Assembly: GCF_021869535.1 (NCBI RefSeq)
Contig: NW_026262593.1
Coordinates: 71,016,322 to 71,080,321, forward strand
DNA from: Mytilus californianus
Lineage: Eukaryota; Mollusca; Bivalvia; Mytilida; Mytilidae
Direction of reading: 5' to 3'
DNA length: 64,000 bases
The notes below the pieces were generated by a model. The model was given only the letters and a program-made list of their open reading frames with translations, ran no database searches and was not told the DNA's origin. Position numbers and translations under genes: made by a program. Positions 10,375 through 21,484 of the stretch are shown here, piece by piece; positions within the stretch are counted from its first letter, which is position 1, and each line of letters starts with the position of its first letter.

Positions 10375-11492
10375 GAGGGTAAAAAAAATCCTCATTTAAG
10401 GGCAATCACTCCTAAGAAGAGTGACAGTCTACTAACTATATCGGCAAAATTTGACTTTTTAATAGATCTTGCCTTGCTGATCATTTTTGTGATTTAAAGT
10501 GTTTATTTATCTTTTATAATTTAAATCATATAAGGCATAACGAAGAAAAAAAAGGTTTCTCTCTAGTTTTCATGATAATAGGCAAAAATGAAAAAAAATG
10601 GTAAAATTTGTCATTTATAGGCAATAACTCCTATAAGAATTTGTCTAACAGTTTTGATGTATATGGACAATTGGTAGAGCTCATTATTATGAACATTTTT
10701 GCTCGTTTTAGATTTTCTCTATTTATATTGGTTCAAAAAATAATAGACAAAACTTCGTTTAACCCTATGTTCTATTTTTAGCCATGTCGACCATGTTGGT
10801 TGGCGTGCGTGGTCATCAGACACATTTTTTAAACTAAATACCCTAAAGATGGTTGTGGCCAAGTTTGGTTAAATTTGTCTCTGTAGTTTCAAAGGAGAAG
10901 ATTTTTGAAAAGATTACAAAAATTTATCAAAAATTTTTAAAAATTGACTATAAAGGGCAATAACTCCAGAAGGGGTCAATTGACCATTTTGGTCATGTTG
11001 ACCTATTTGTAGATCTTACTTTGCTGTACATTATTGCTGTTTACAGTTTATCTCTATCTATAATAATACTGATGATAATACCCAAAAACTGCAAAATTTT
11101 CTTAAAATTACCAATTCAGGGACAGCAACTCAATAACGGGTTGTCTGATTTGTCTGAAAATTTTAGGGCAGATTGATCTTAACCTGATGAAAGTTTTTAA
11201 TCTGTCAGATTTGCTCTTAAGTCTTTACATGTAGTTTCAGAGATATAAGCCAAAATCTGCATTTTACCCCTATGTTCTATTTTAGCCATGTCAGCCATGT
11301 TGGTTGGTACATGTAGGCAGGGTCATCGGACACATTTTTTAAACTAGATACCCTAATGATGATTGTGGCTAAGTTTGGTTAAATTTGTCTCTGTAGTTTC
11401 AAAGGAGAAGATTTTTGTAAAAGTTAACAATGGACGACGGACGCCAAGTGATGAGAAAAGTTCACTTGGCCCTTTGGGCCAGATGAGCTAAA
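10375..11492 (+). repeat. Relative of the 3604-5262 element, with 508-bp internal repeat
   Basis: The right end carries the same GGACGACGGACGCCAAGTG stretch and terminal hairpin (TTCACTTGGCCC, loop TTT, GGGCCAGATGAGC) as 5190-5262. Inside, 'ccctatgttctatttt' plus 'agccatg' and the following 'ccatgttggttgg' occur twice about 508 bp apart (10760 and 11268), each followed by 'aaactaaataccctaa' and 'gttgtggccaagtttggtt'-like text. The left limit is not clear. Confidence 0.6.
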
Positions 11493-11798
11493 AACTAGTC
11501 TGGGGCATCTGTCTAGTGGCTTACAGTGCAGACTGCAGACCCTAGACTTAATCCCTTTTTGGATTCTGTGGAGCAATTTTCTGATTTAAGTTACAATCAG
11601 ATTTTAACCTGCTGCAACATTGAGATCCAAATTTAAAGGCAGCAATTTAACCAAATTAGCCCCAGAAAATCTTTTTCATGTCAGACAAGTTAGGCCCCCT
11701 CTATAACTCAGATTATATAACACTCAGTTACAGTGATAAACAGGTTAGAGGCAGTGGATGGGGGTTTACAGAATGGAGGATAATAGGCAAATAAATGG

Positions 11799-12160
11799 GT
11801 AATGTGTCAATGGGACACAGATGATGCCCCCGCTTGCATATAAAGTTATAAAGGAACATAACTCAAGAACAGTAAAAGTGTCACTACCTAAATTTGTACT
11901 TGATCTGTGTTTTGTGAAAATAAACATTTTGTACAAGTTTCATAACATTTGGTAGAGGCAAACTTAAATAAGAAAATGGAAACAAAAAATTCAGCAATTT
12001 TTCCATTTGTAAAGGGGCATACATTTTGAAATTCTAGAACAAAAGTGACTACACCAAAATTCAAACTTGATCAGTGTTCTGTGGTAATAAGCATGTTTCA
12101 TAACATTTGGTTGAGGCAAACTAAAATTAGAGAATGGAAACTAATTTTTGAAAAGGTGTG
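11799..12160 (+). repeat. Dispersed repeat, 'gggacac..gttgaggcaaac' family, copy 3
   Basis: It matches 9080-9662 from 'aatgggacacagatgatgcc' through 'catttggttgaggcaaacta'. It is shorter and lacks the GACGG end. Confidence 0.75.
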
Positions 12161-12257
12161 CAGATAACAAGAAGCATATTAAACACATAGTTTAAAATCT
12201 CCTAGTATCATGCTTCTGTTGCGAGCAAACAGTTATGTTCAAATCACAGTTCAATTT

Positions 12258-13029
12258 CAGTCAGGGATATAACTCTATAGGGTTATTACAGAAAAATAAC
12301 ATACATGTGTTATTGTGGACTAAAAAATCAAAGATCTGTGATAACATGCATATGTTACATGTTTCAAAGGGACAATATGCATCATTAGTTTAGTTAAAAT
12401 GTATACAAGTTCTATTGATATTACTATTGTCCTTATGTATACTTAACTATTAAAAGATATAACAGTTCACAGTTTGCCAATTTTGCATAGTACACCTATA
12501 TATATATGTTATTACAGAAAAAATATGCCTGTAATAACTAAAGGGTGTCATCACAGCTTCTCTATATTACTTCAAAGCATTTGCTCAGACATACATCATG
12601 CTTAATTACAATGTATTTTAATTTATTGTAAGAAATAATGACCAGAGCATGTAATGAGGTTCTGCGCAAGTTTCTCAGTAATTCCCAAGTGTCTATATGA
12701 TAAGTTACATTCCTTTAATAACTAAGCCTTGTTATCACAGCTAAGTTTATCCCTTAATAGCCTCATCTCATTGATTTACCATGGTTAATCAAAAATGTAT
12801 TAATTTAATTAAAAAATTAGTTATCAAGGCTATGCATTTAGTTTCTGCGCAAAGTCTCAAGAGTTCCCTAGAGCCCACTATAAGTTAAATAATTTTACAA
12901 ATAACAAACATATGTTATTACAGATTTAGAAAATTTAAGGAATAAAGAGTAGACAACTCATGAAAGTATCTGTAATAACACACACAAGTTATTGTCTGTA
13001 ATAACCCTATAGAGTTATATCTCTGACTG
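12258..13029 (+). mobile_element. MITE with 5-bp target duplication, copy 2 (intact ends)
   Basis: The ends CAGTCAGGGATATAACTC and (reversed) CAGTCAGAGATATAACTC match over about 34 bp with one mismatch in the first 18. The direct repeat AATTT flanks it at 12253-12257 and 13030-13034. Length is 772 bp with no coding frame. The subterminal regions repeat 'gtaataac' and palindromic 'acatacatgtgttat' words. It is in opposite orientation to 2533-3293. Confidence 0.9.
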
Positions 13030-13984
13030 AATTTGGGGTCAATCCAGGGCTCCCAAAATTATTTTTAGCCAGCCAGACATTTTATATATTATCCCGATTT
13101 TAATCCCTTAAGACTAAATAAACAAAAGGCAATTATGGTATTCAGTTGCCGAGTTGGCCATCCCAATGATTGACATTGAAAAAAAAAAACGATATTAAAC
13201 TTTCTTTGATTCAAATTCGAAGTTCTGACGTAAACTGTTAAATTGGCAGTGCATCATTCGAAGTGTGCAACATCAGCGTACTTATATCTGCCTTAGACTC
13301 TTTATTTGTGCAAAATAACGTTGTCAAAAACTTTACTTTCGTTTTTAAATCAAATTCCGGATGTTATCTTTACAATGGTAAAACATGGACCAGAGACGGA
13401 TACGCAAATTAAGTTTACGTTTGCAAAGCATGAATGAGTGTACGTAGCTCTTCTACGCTATTTCTTCAAGAAAATATTCAAAATAAACGTGAGATAAAGG
13501 TATCAATGACAATTTAAGCATTTTTTGAAGAAATTAGGATGTATAATTAAATTTCACACCAGCGCACACGTGTACTAGTTCAAACAGAGACTAAACAGAG
13601 ACATGTCTCTGGTTCAAACAACGTGGTTATGAAGATTTTTCATTTTCACCTTTTTAATTTTTTCATCAAATCATATTTGTGAACGTATTTCTGATAATTT
13701 AAATCTTTTTGACTAAATTAATTAGATGCAAACCGCTGAAATGTAAGAAAATAACTTTGAATAGACCGATCAATGTACGGTTCAAAATAGATTACCTGTC
13801 ACCTGAACAGGTAAATTTCAGCTGTTTGACAACTAATGTCCGGAATATACATGTACACAAATGTATGACCGTTTTGGAAGCCTTGGGTCAATCATTGTGG
13901 TCCACATTTAAGTCATGCGGATTTCATTCAAAAATAAATTGAAAAGACCACTGAGGGGTAAAATATTCGGAACCTTTGAATTAT
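13030..13984. other. Non-coding stretch
   Basis: No gene or repeat relation is evident. A short palindrome (TTACCTGTCACCTGAACAGG) lies at about 13791-13811. The open frames here are short and unremarkable. Confidence 0.4.
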
Positions 13985-14128
13985 TGTGTAGGGGAAGGAC
14001 CACTCTGTGTGTGGGATTTTCTCGCTGTGTTGTAGACACATTGGTGGCCTTGGGCAGTTTTTCTGCTCTTTGGTTTGGTTGTTGTCTCTTTTACAAATTC
14101 CCCGTTTCCATTCAATTCTATAACCATC
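13985..14128 (+). repeat. Retroelement-like 3' end repeat ('ttggtggccttgggc'), copy 1
   Basis: The string 'gggattttctcgctg', 'cattggtggccttggg' and 'ttgttgtctctttt' recurs at 17205-17350 and 55290-55425. The last copy follows a reverse transcriptase remnant, so this is probably a retroelement terminus. Confidence 0.7.
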
Positions 14129-14188
14129 GCATGAAACAAGCACCTGTGCCTGTGGGAGAAATAAATGCCAGTATGTGGGCCGGTATCG

Positions 14189-14281
14189 GGTCCGTTCGCG
14201 CCCAATACACGTTCGCACCCTACACGTTCGCACCCCACACGTTCGCCCCCTAGGTCCGTTCGCACCCTACACGTTCGCACC
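14189..14281. repeat. Left subterminal CGTTCGCACCC repeat cluster
   Basis: About seven copies of CGTTCGCxCCC are separated by 'tacac', 'cacac' or 'ctaggtc'. The inverted counterpart is 16998-17113. Confidence 0.85.
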
Positions 14282-14431
14282 CTTTTTTTATTCAAAAACC
14301 TGATAAATTTTTAGATGTTTTGTAAAATATTTTTATTTTCATAAATAAAAATTCAGGAATTTTTAAATGAAATATTGTTTTAAATTGATTTGATGATTAA
14401 CAAGAAATGATTGTAACAGGATGCTGTTACG

Positions 14432-16154
14432 AAGTCTCCCAAACGAAGTTCCCATAATTCGTAATTCCCATGGTCGCCTGACATTGAGCAAAGTCCAGTG
14501 AAAATTGGTTTGGTCCAGTAAAGTTATATGCATTAGTGATGCCTGGGGACTAACCCTGTATATCATTCAAATCATCTTGGCATGACAAACCAGAATATAT
14601 ATGGTATAGGGTTGGGGATCTCGACCATTTACAAGATATTAGAACTTTCTCAAATGGCAGGGGGTGGGGATGACCCCTGGGGACTAACCCTGTATATCAT
14701 TCAAACCATCTTAGCATGACAAACCAGAATATATATGGTTTAGGGGTGGGGATCTCGACCATTTACAAGATATTAGAACTTTCTCAAATGGCCGGGGATC
14801 GGGATGACCCCTGGGGACTAACCCTGTATATCATTCAAACCATCTTAGCATGACAAACAAGAATATATATGGTTTAGGGGTGGGGATCTTGACCACTTAC
14901 AAGATATTAGAACTTTCTTAAATGGCATAGGGTGGGGGTGACCCCTGGGGACTAACCCTGTATTTCATTTGATTTGCTTTATCATGACAAAAAAGAATAT
15001 ATATGGTTTAGGGGTGGGGATCTCGACCATTTACAAGATATAAGAACTTTTTCAAATGGCAGGGGGTCGGGATGACCCCTGGGGACTAACCCTGTATATC
15101 ATTCAAACCATCTTAGCATGACAAACAAGAATATATATGGTTTAGGGGTGGGGATCTTGACCACTTACAAGATATTAGAACTTTCTTAAATGGCATAGGG
15201 TGGGGGTGACCCCTGGGGACTAACCCTGTATTTCATTTGATTTGCTTTATCATGACAAACAAGAATATATATGGTTTAGGGGTGGGGATCTCGACCATTT
15301 ACAAGATATTAGAACTTTCTCAAATGGCAGGGGGTCGGGATGACCCCTGGGGACTAACTTTGTATATCATTTTAACCATCTTAGCATGACAAACAAGAAT
15401 ATATATGGTTTAGGGGTGGGGATCTTGACCACTTACAATATATTAGAACTTTCTTGAATGGCATGGGGTGGGGGTGACCCCTGGGGACTAACCCTGTATT
15501 TCATTTCATGTGCTTTATCATGACAAACCAGAATATATATGGTTTAGGGGTGGGGATCTCGACCATTTACAAGATATTAGAACTTTTTCAAATGGCAGGG
15601 GGTCGGGATGACCCCTGGGGACTAACCCTGTATATCATTCAAACCATCTTAGCATGACAAACCAGAATATATATGGTTTAGGGGTGGGGATCTTGACCAC
15701 TTACAAGGTATTAGAACATTCTTAAATGGCAGGGGGTGGGGGTGACCCCTGGGGACTAACCCTGTATTTCATTTAATGGGTTTTATCATTTAGAACATTT
15801 TCAATTAAAAAGATTGTGTCTATCACAAACGGTTTTCAATTTATAATCATTTGAAAATTTAAAAAAATAAAATCCCATAGGGTTCTATAGTAAAACCCTC
15901 TTTTGTTTTTGCCCCTCAAAGTACCCCTTTATAAACACCACTGCACAAACAAAACCCTGATTGCACCACTAGACATGTTAGTCTAACATATTGTGAAATC
16001 CTAAGTTAATCTGACAAGCGGTTTTGGAGAACAGGTGCGGACAAGTTCAAATTTAAAAGCGGCGGAAGAGGAAGAGGAAGAGGAAGAAGAATAATAATAA
16101 TAATAAGAACTGAGCAAAAACAATAAGTCTTCCCAAACTTCGTTTGGGAGACTT
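14432..16154. mobile_element. Nested element with 17-bp perfect inverted ends
   Basis: AAGTCTCCCAAACGAAG at 14432-14448 is a perfect inverted repeat of the sequence at 16138-16154. The right end also folds on itself because a near copy of the inverted word precedes it (16126-16137). Near the right end is a GGAAGA then ATA microsatellite (about 16065-16107). The body is the 134-bp array. No target duplication was clear. Confidence 0.65.
14547..15780 (+). repeat. Tandem array, exact 134-bp unit, nine full copies plus a partial
   Basis: The word 'ggggactaaccctgta' recurs at 14547, 14681, 14815, 14949, 15083, 15217, 15351 (variant), 15485, 15619 and 15753, always 134 bp apart. From the third unit on, two unit types alternate: one with 'tatcattcaaaccatcttag' and 'cttgaccactta', the other with 'tttcattt..tgctttatc' and 'ctcgaccattta'. 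The true repeat is therefore a 268-bp dimer. Confidence 0.95.
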
Positions 16155-16382
16155 AATTATTAAATGTTAATTATGTATGATTACTGCTAATTGGTATTTA
16201 TACACAGCCTAATATGATGTTATTGTTGGGTGTTTAAAAATCATGATTGTTGTCATGGTTGTTTTAACTTGCTTTAAATGTAAATACTGCATGTATTTAG
16301 CTTGGTATGAGTAAAACTTTGAAGATTTTAAATAAAAAACATGAAAGATAATTGTTTTTAACAGCTTGGCTCCTTTGATCTC

Positions 16383-16998
16383 ATGTGTGTCAGAATCTCA
16401 CTTTATTCATAAACAATGAAAAAAAATATTTATAGCAATACACTATCCAAAACATGATTACGAATTATTCAACATATAAAAAAAAAACGTTGTCAGAATC
16501 CCATTTCCTTTTGAAACAATAAAAAAGAAATATTTATAGCAATACACTAACCAAAACATGATTAAGATTTTATCAACACCTAAAAAAACGTTGTCAGAAT
16601 CTCACTTTATTTAGAAACAATGAAAAAAAAAAATTTATATATATATATATATATTTGTTTTACATGCACACGTATAAAAATTGCGGTTTTTATCCAATGC
16701 AATCATAGGTTTGAACGTTGTTTTCAATTTAGACTTGTATATATATAGATATATATAGAGCAATACACTTACCTAAACATCAAAAATTATTCAACACAAA
16801 ACTAAAATACTGGTCGTCAGAATCTCACTTAATTTAAAAACAATGAAAAAAAAATGTTAATAGCAATACATTTACCATTTACACAAAAAAAACCTTGTCA
16901 GAATCTCACTTTATTTAGAAACAATGAAAAAATATATATTTATAGCAATACACTTACCAAAACTCGTTTACAAATTATTAAACACAAAACCAATAAAA
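16383..16998 (+). repeat. Degenerate tandem repeat, about 107-bp unit, interrupted
   Basis: 'gtcagaatctcactttattt', 'aaacaatgaaaaaaa', 'atagcaatacactta' and 'ccaaaacatgatta' recur about five times. The series is interrupted at 16640-16760 by a TA microsatellite and a fragment of the 541-bp satellite. Confidence 0.8.
16654..16737 (+). repeat. Fragment of the 541-bp satellite inside the MULE-like element
   Basis: The segment from 'tttgttttacatgcacacgt' to 'caatttagacttg' matches part of the satellite unit of 34-45 kb with about one mismatch plus an end shift. It is bounded by TA runs on both sides. The right break, 'gacttg' followed by TA repeats, is the same as at 43720-43725. Confidence 0.88.
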
Positions 16999-17113
16999 AT
17001 TGGGCACGAACGTGTAGGGTGCGAACGGACTTTGGGTGCGAACGTGTAGGGTGCGAAAGTGAAAGGGGGCGAACGTGCATGGGGGCGAACATGATTGGGC
17101 GCGAACGGACCCG
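16998..17113. repeat. Right subterminal GGGTGCGAACG repeat cluster
   Basis: About seven variants of GGGTGCGAACGTGTA or GGGGGCGAACG run in inverted orientation to 14189-14281. Confidence 0.85.
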
Positions 17114-17204
17114 GATTCATGTGGGCCGTACTAAAGTGACCAAATAATCTCGCCTTCGGTTCCCATAATCTCGCTTTCGGCTTCCTCTATAAAAAAAAAA
17201 AAAA

Positions 17205-17350
17205 ACTAGCTGAAGACCGACTCCTGGTGCGGGATTTTCTCGCTGAATTGAAGACCCATTGGTGGCCTTGGGCTGTTTTCTGCTCTTTGACTTTGCCCTT
17301 GGTCGGGTTGTTGTCTCGTTGACACATTCCCCATTTCTATTCTCAATTCT
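17205..17350 (+). repeat. Retroelement-like 3' end repeat ('ttggtggccttgggc'), copy 2
   Basis: It matches 13985-14128 and 55290-55425 through 'gcgggattttctcgctg', 'cccattggtggccttggg' and 'ttgacacattccccatt'. Confidence 0.75.
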
Positions 17351-17639
17351 TATCGCATATGACCATTTTGATTCTGTACATTGTGTTTTACTAGTTAACA
17401 ACTGAAGTTGAATATACATACCCAGATAAACGCCTTAGTTACTGATTTATAATTGATGTTAGTTTGCATCAACAAAGGGAAATAATTCTTAAAGATATGT
17501 ATTCTAATATTAAGAACCGATCACGGGTATAACATCACGGATTTTTTTTTTTAATTCAGAGCCCTCCTTAAAATGGTAAATGAAATAAGAATAAAATATA
17601 TCAAATGAATGTCTGCTGTCCCAGTTTTGTAAGCATGCC

Positions 17640-17982
17640 AAGAAATCCTCGCTAAAAATTCCGGTCGACCTCCTACGCGGCACCCATTAGTAGTTAAAGA
17701 TTTGATTTCATTCTTGGCATGAGAGAAAGGAAGAAAGACCATTCACAATTTGTTTAACATTTTTTTCTCTCTTTTAATTAAATTAAAAAAAAAATAAACC
17801 TTTCAAATGTAGATCGAGCTCATAAATAAAATTATTTCCTGCGAACCCCCCCCCCCCCCTTTTTTTTTTTTTGGCGTTCAGCATTTTGAACCCTCGATTT
17901 AAGCTTACCAATCTAATGCCAAGAAATTCCGGTCAACCTCCTACGGCACCCATTAGTAGTTAAAGATTTGATTTCATTCAAC
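17640..17982 (+). repeat. Local direct duplication, about 280-bp spacing
   Basis: 'attccggtc', 'acctcctac' and 'ggcacccattagtagttaaa' followed by 'gatttgatttcattc' occur at about 17658-17713 and 17927-17980. Between them lies a C11T12 homopolymer tract (about 17847-17872). Confidence 0.75.
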
Positions 17983-18419
17983 AATTTATTTATGACCTGC
18001 ATATATGTGTCGCTTAGAACGCAGCCATGTTTACCAAATGGTCAATATTAATCATCCGTGTAATTTGCTCTATGGGATGTTTGCAAAATTTCAACGGAGG
18101 CAATTTCTTGGCATGACAACTATATACTATTAACATTATTTTGTTTCAGTTCTGCTTGCCAACAATTAAAAGTCGCTAACTGTTACCCAAATCGTTGGAA
18201 ATCGAAATAAGTCAATACAATCAAGAGTTTTAAATATATAAACTATTGTGATGAAGCCTTCACTTATAAGTTGTCAATTTAGTAACAACATTTGAAATTT
18301 ACTTACAACGGTATTACTATCGATTTCTGTTGATTGTAAAGTATATGTCAGATGCAGAAGCTTAAGAACATATATAGTTAATAGCTTAAAAGGTGATTAT
18401 CCGAAGGAGATAAGTTTTT

Positions 18420-19060
18420 TTTTAATTAGCCAAGTTGACACTTGCCAGATTTGTTCCTCTCACAGTTTTTAACAAGTATTGTTACTTTGGTGTTATGCAT
18501 TGTCGATTTTTCAATAGTAGTCCAAGTTAATTGCCTTCATCCCATCGGTGGATCCCCACTTGCAAAACCTACTTATTGTATGACATATTTACCACCGGAC
18601 GTAAAGCATATATATAGCAAACAACGTCTGTGTTCGATTTCAATGCGTGCTACACTTGTTTCCAGAATAAGATAATAGCTTAAAGAGTAATTACTCAAAA
18701 GAGATACGTATGGTTTTCACTAAGCTAGGTTTACAATTAACAAATATTATGTTCTTCTCACGGGTTTAATAACAAATTTTCATCTGATATTCTCAAGACC
18801 AAAACGTATGAAAAGCCAGATACAGAACTATTGTAGAGATAGTGCCACGCCCTCTACATGTTAAAACACCATTGTAACAATCTCTGAGTGGTCTGTAGGT
18901 GGCATGTTGCAAGACTACGTCATTTTCAGAGGCAGTCCAAGTTTACTGCACTTGATCATCCCGGTCGATCCATACCTTGCAGAATGTATTGTATTAAATT
19001 TTAATTTGCTCTCCTGAAAACGTGCATGAAATTTTAGTCACTTGACGTAATACAAACAAC
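18420..19060 (+). repeat. Decayed, locally duplicated SINE-like repeat
   Basis: 'aatagcttaaa' with a following 'gagata', and 'tagtccaagtt' with 'catccc..ggatcc', each occur twice (near 18380/18675 and 18520/18935). The stretch at 18838-18915 ('agtgccacgccctct', 'ggtctgtaggtggcatgttg') is a diverged relative of 32078-32150 in the SINE-like block at 31890-32343. Confidence 0.55.
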
Positions 19061-19974
19061 ATACATATCTGACTGAGTCCGATTTCAAGTTGTGCGACAC
19101 TTCTTTCCAGAATATCGTTCTGGAATTGTTTCCAAAACATGTGATGCAAGTGGAAAATATCAAATAATTTAAGAAATGTTATAATCAAACTCAACTCTGC
19201 GAAAAAAATTGTGTATTTACAAAAAGTAGTTTTTGAGTAACAAATTTTATTACCAATCAAGTCAGTCTTTTTAGCCAAAATTTTGATAAAATGGGTGAGG
19301 GGTACAAGAAATGATTTTACCAGAAACATGTACATCCCATATCACTTTTTTCTTTTGAAATTTCTTAGATATGTTTTTTTCAATCATTTATAACAAAGAG
19401 GTTGAAATAATATGCATTTTGTTCTTAAAATAGAGAAAAATCACAAATTTACAAAATTGACAGCATGGTAAATTTGACATGAAAAAGCATCAAAATATAA
19501 TAAAACTTTCTTATATTAACACCTACCTATAGTTTTTATTAAGTTGAATTTTATTCAGATTGGTCCACTTCATCTTTATTGAAAATATGAAAAAAGTTTA
19601 ATTGTGGTACTGTGATTTTTTTCACGATACTAGCCCAAAAATGGGTAAAAATTGATGAAAAATGGGAAAATCATCAAAATTGGGTACTTTCAAAGGGCCA
19701 TAGCAAAAAAAGAAGTGCACCACCATATGATTTTTACTTCACCAATTATCTTTTTACAGTCATATAAACCCAAAAATCAGGTTAAGAAAAAAAGTTTAAT
19801 TCTAGAAATTTTTGGCTCCTCAGAGGTGTACATCCTTAATTACCCGGAGTAGAAAAACCTTTACGAATAACATTAACAGTAACTATTAAAGACCTACCAT
19901 CATCACTGATTTCTCTAAATAACAAAAATTAAAAATTAAAAAATCTTAACAAGATATAACATAATATAGTAACA

Positions 19975-20800
19975 GTAGTGCATTGACAATGTTTCCTTTT
20001 ATACTAAATCTGTCTGATCTTGAAAAGCTATGTAAGAATAATAAACTGAAAACCATTACACATGTTACAGGAATGAAAATCACTTAGTTGTATAATAATA
20101 GTATAATAGATAACTTAAACACAAGTGCAAACACTCATTATTTGTACACCACACCAATTGATTGATTGGTGTTTACTTAACTTCCATTGGCAAATATTTC
20201 ATGCATTTTCAGGACGTTCGCTTCTTTGTCGAATGATTGCAGTTACCGATAGGCTATTGAGACATTAACTCCGTGCTTCTTTCATATTTCAACTGCTTTT
20301 TAATAATGGTATGTGTTCTTGCTCTAATTCATAAATATTGCAACTACTGTATTTTATACGTGCTTCTTCTCTACTCATTCTGGAGGGACAGCACTTATAA
20401 AATACTATGACAGCTATTGTAAAATTGGATGGATGAGGGCAAGAACATTTTAAATCAGTAATGAAGTATTAAACATTTTGTAAAAATGGTAGGCACACAC
20501 TCTCATAAAGAGGTCATGCATCAAGGCATGGAACCAAAAAATTAATTATCAACTCATTGGAAGAATTAAATCCAAAAGGCACAAGGAGACTTGTCAAAAC
20601 ATCTCCTTCTAAAACGGGAGATCATAATTATCATTGATAGTACTATGGGTTGTCGATCTTTGAACACACAGTAGTATCGTAGTAAACATAATGTAGACAT
20701 ATTTGCCAATGAATGGTAGGCATGCATCAATCAATCAATCAAGATTGGGAATTATGAAAAGGGGTATAGATGAGTTCGAAATGTAAACTTAAAAATAAAA
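19975..20800. repeat. Segmental duplicate A (with 32790-33630)
   Basis: Ordered matches to 32790-33630 include 'attacaggaatgaaa', 'gtgttcttgctctaat' against 'gtgttattgctctaat', 'tgtaaaattggatgg', 'gggcaa..aacattt', 'gcacactctca' and 'tttgtcaaaacatc'. The spacing is the same throughout, so this is an old duplication of about 0.85 kb. No coding frame is conserved. Confidence 0.7.
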
Positions 20801-20894
20801 CATTACAAAAGCGACCGATTTATCATTATGTTTGAAATTGAATGATATAAGTTAAATTTGTTTATCTGAATAATTTTAAATGAATTGCCAAATA

Positions 20895-21095
20895 CTGTGG
20901 ATTCATTTATTTTCGTAGGTACCAATTTTCGTTGATTGAGGAAAACTTACATTTTCGTGGATATTTTATTTCGTGGTTTTGCCAAGGTCTGCAAAAAAGC
21001 CGAATGAAAAGTTCGTGAACATTTGAAATCGTGGTTCACCTGTACCCACGTCATCTATAAAAATTGGTATCCAACGAATAATAATGAATCCACAG
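20895..21095. mobile_element. TA-flanked MITE (CTGTGGATTCATT family), copy 2
   Basis: The ends CTGTGGATTCATT and AATGAATCCACAG are perfect inverted repeats. TA flanks are at 20893-20894 and 21096-21097. The second half contains 'attggtatccaacgaa', the inverse of the opening. Same family as 1517-1727. Confidence 0.88.
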
Positions 21096-21109
21096 TAATC
21101 TGCTGATTT

Positions 21110-21482
21110 TTATAGTTTGTTCTTACGTTGTGCTGTAACAGCACTGTCCTAGGTAAGGGGGAGGGGGAGCGTTCACAAACATGTTTACCCTGCCACATTC
21201 TTATGTGCCTGTCCAAAGTCAGGAGCCTGTAGTTCAGTGGTTGTCGTTGGTTCATGTCTGTCATATTTGTTTTTCGTAAATTGTTTTGTGATGAATTAGG
21301 CCGTTAGTTTTCTCAATTAAATTGTTTCATATTTTTATGTCGGGGCCATTTATAGCCGACTATACGATATGGATTTTTCTCATTGTTGAAGGCCGTACTG
21401 TTGCCTATGATTGCTTACATCCACTTCATTTGAACTTGGGTGGATAGTTGTCTCATTGGCAATCATACCACTTCTCGTTATT
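21110..21482 (+). repeat. Retroelement-like tail repeat, most complete copy
   Basis: In order it holds 'gtcaggagcctgtagttcag', 'ggttgtcgttggttcatgtc', 'gccatttatagccgactata', 'cattgttgaaggccgtactg' and 'ggatagttgtctcattggca'. Relatives lie at 1765-1912, 30840-31110, 61880-62195 and 50370-50430. It has no coding frame. Confidence 0.75.
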
Positions 21483-21484
21483 TT

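Larger units (their letters stand above)
14183..17118. mobile_element. 2.9-kb inverted-end element with 10-bp target duplication (MULE-like)
   Basis: ATGTGGGCCG is present exactly at 14173-14182 and 17119-17128. Between these, the ends are inverted copies containing GGGTCCGTTCGCGCCCAAT, followed inward on both sides by tandem variants of the word CGTTCGCACCC. The first few bases of the two ends differ by one substitution and one indel (GTATC against GAATCC). A 9-10 bp duplication with G-starting long inverted ends is typical of Mutator-like elements; that class call is inferred. No transposase is present, so it is non-autonomous. It contains a second inverted-end element (14432-16154), a 107-bp tandem array and a fragment of the 541-bp satellite. 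Confidence 0.75.

Noticed and set aside
13915-14295. Overlapping plus and minus frames of about 100 codons with repeated RTCRVRT or TFAP motifs
   Set aside because: The repeats come from the CGTTCGCACCC subterminal words of the MULE-like element.
14547-15780. CRISPR array
   Set aside because: The whole 134-bp unit is repeated, with no short repeats separated by unique spacers, and the sequence is eukaryotic.
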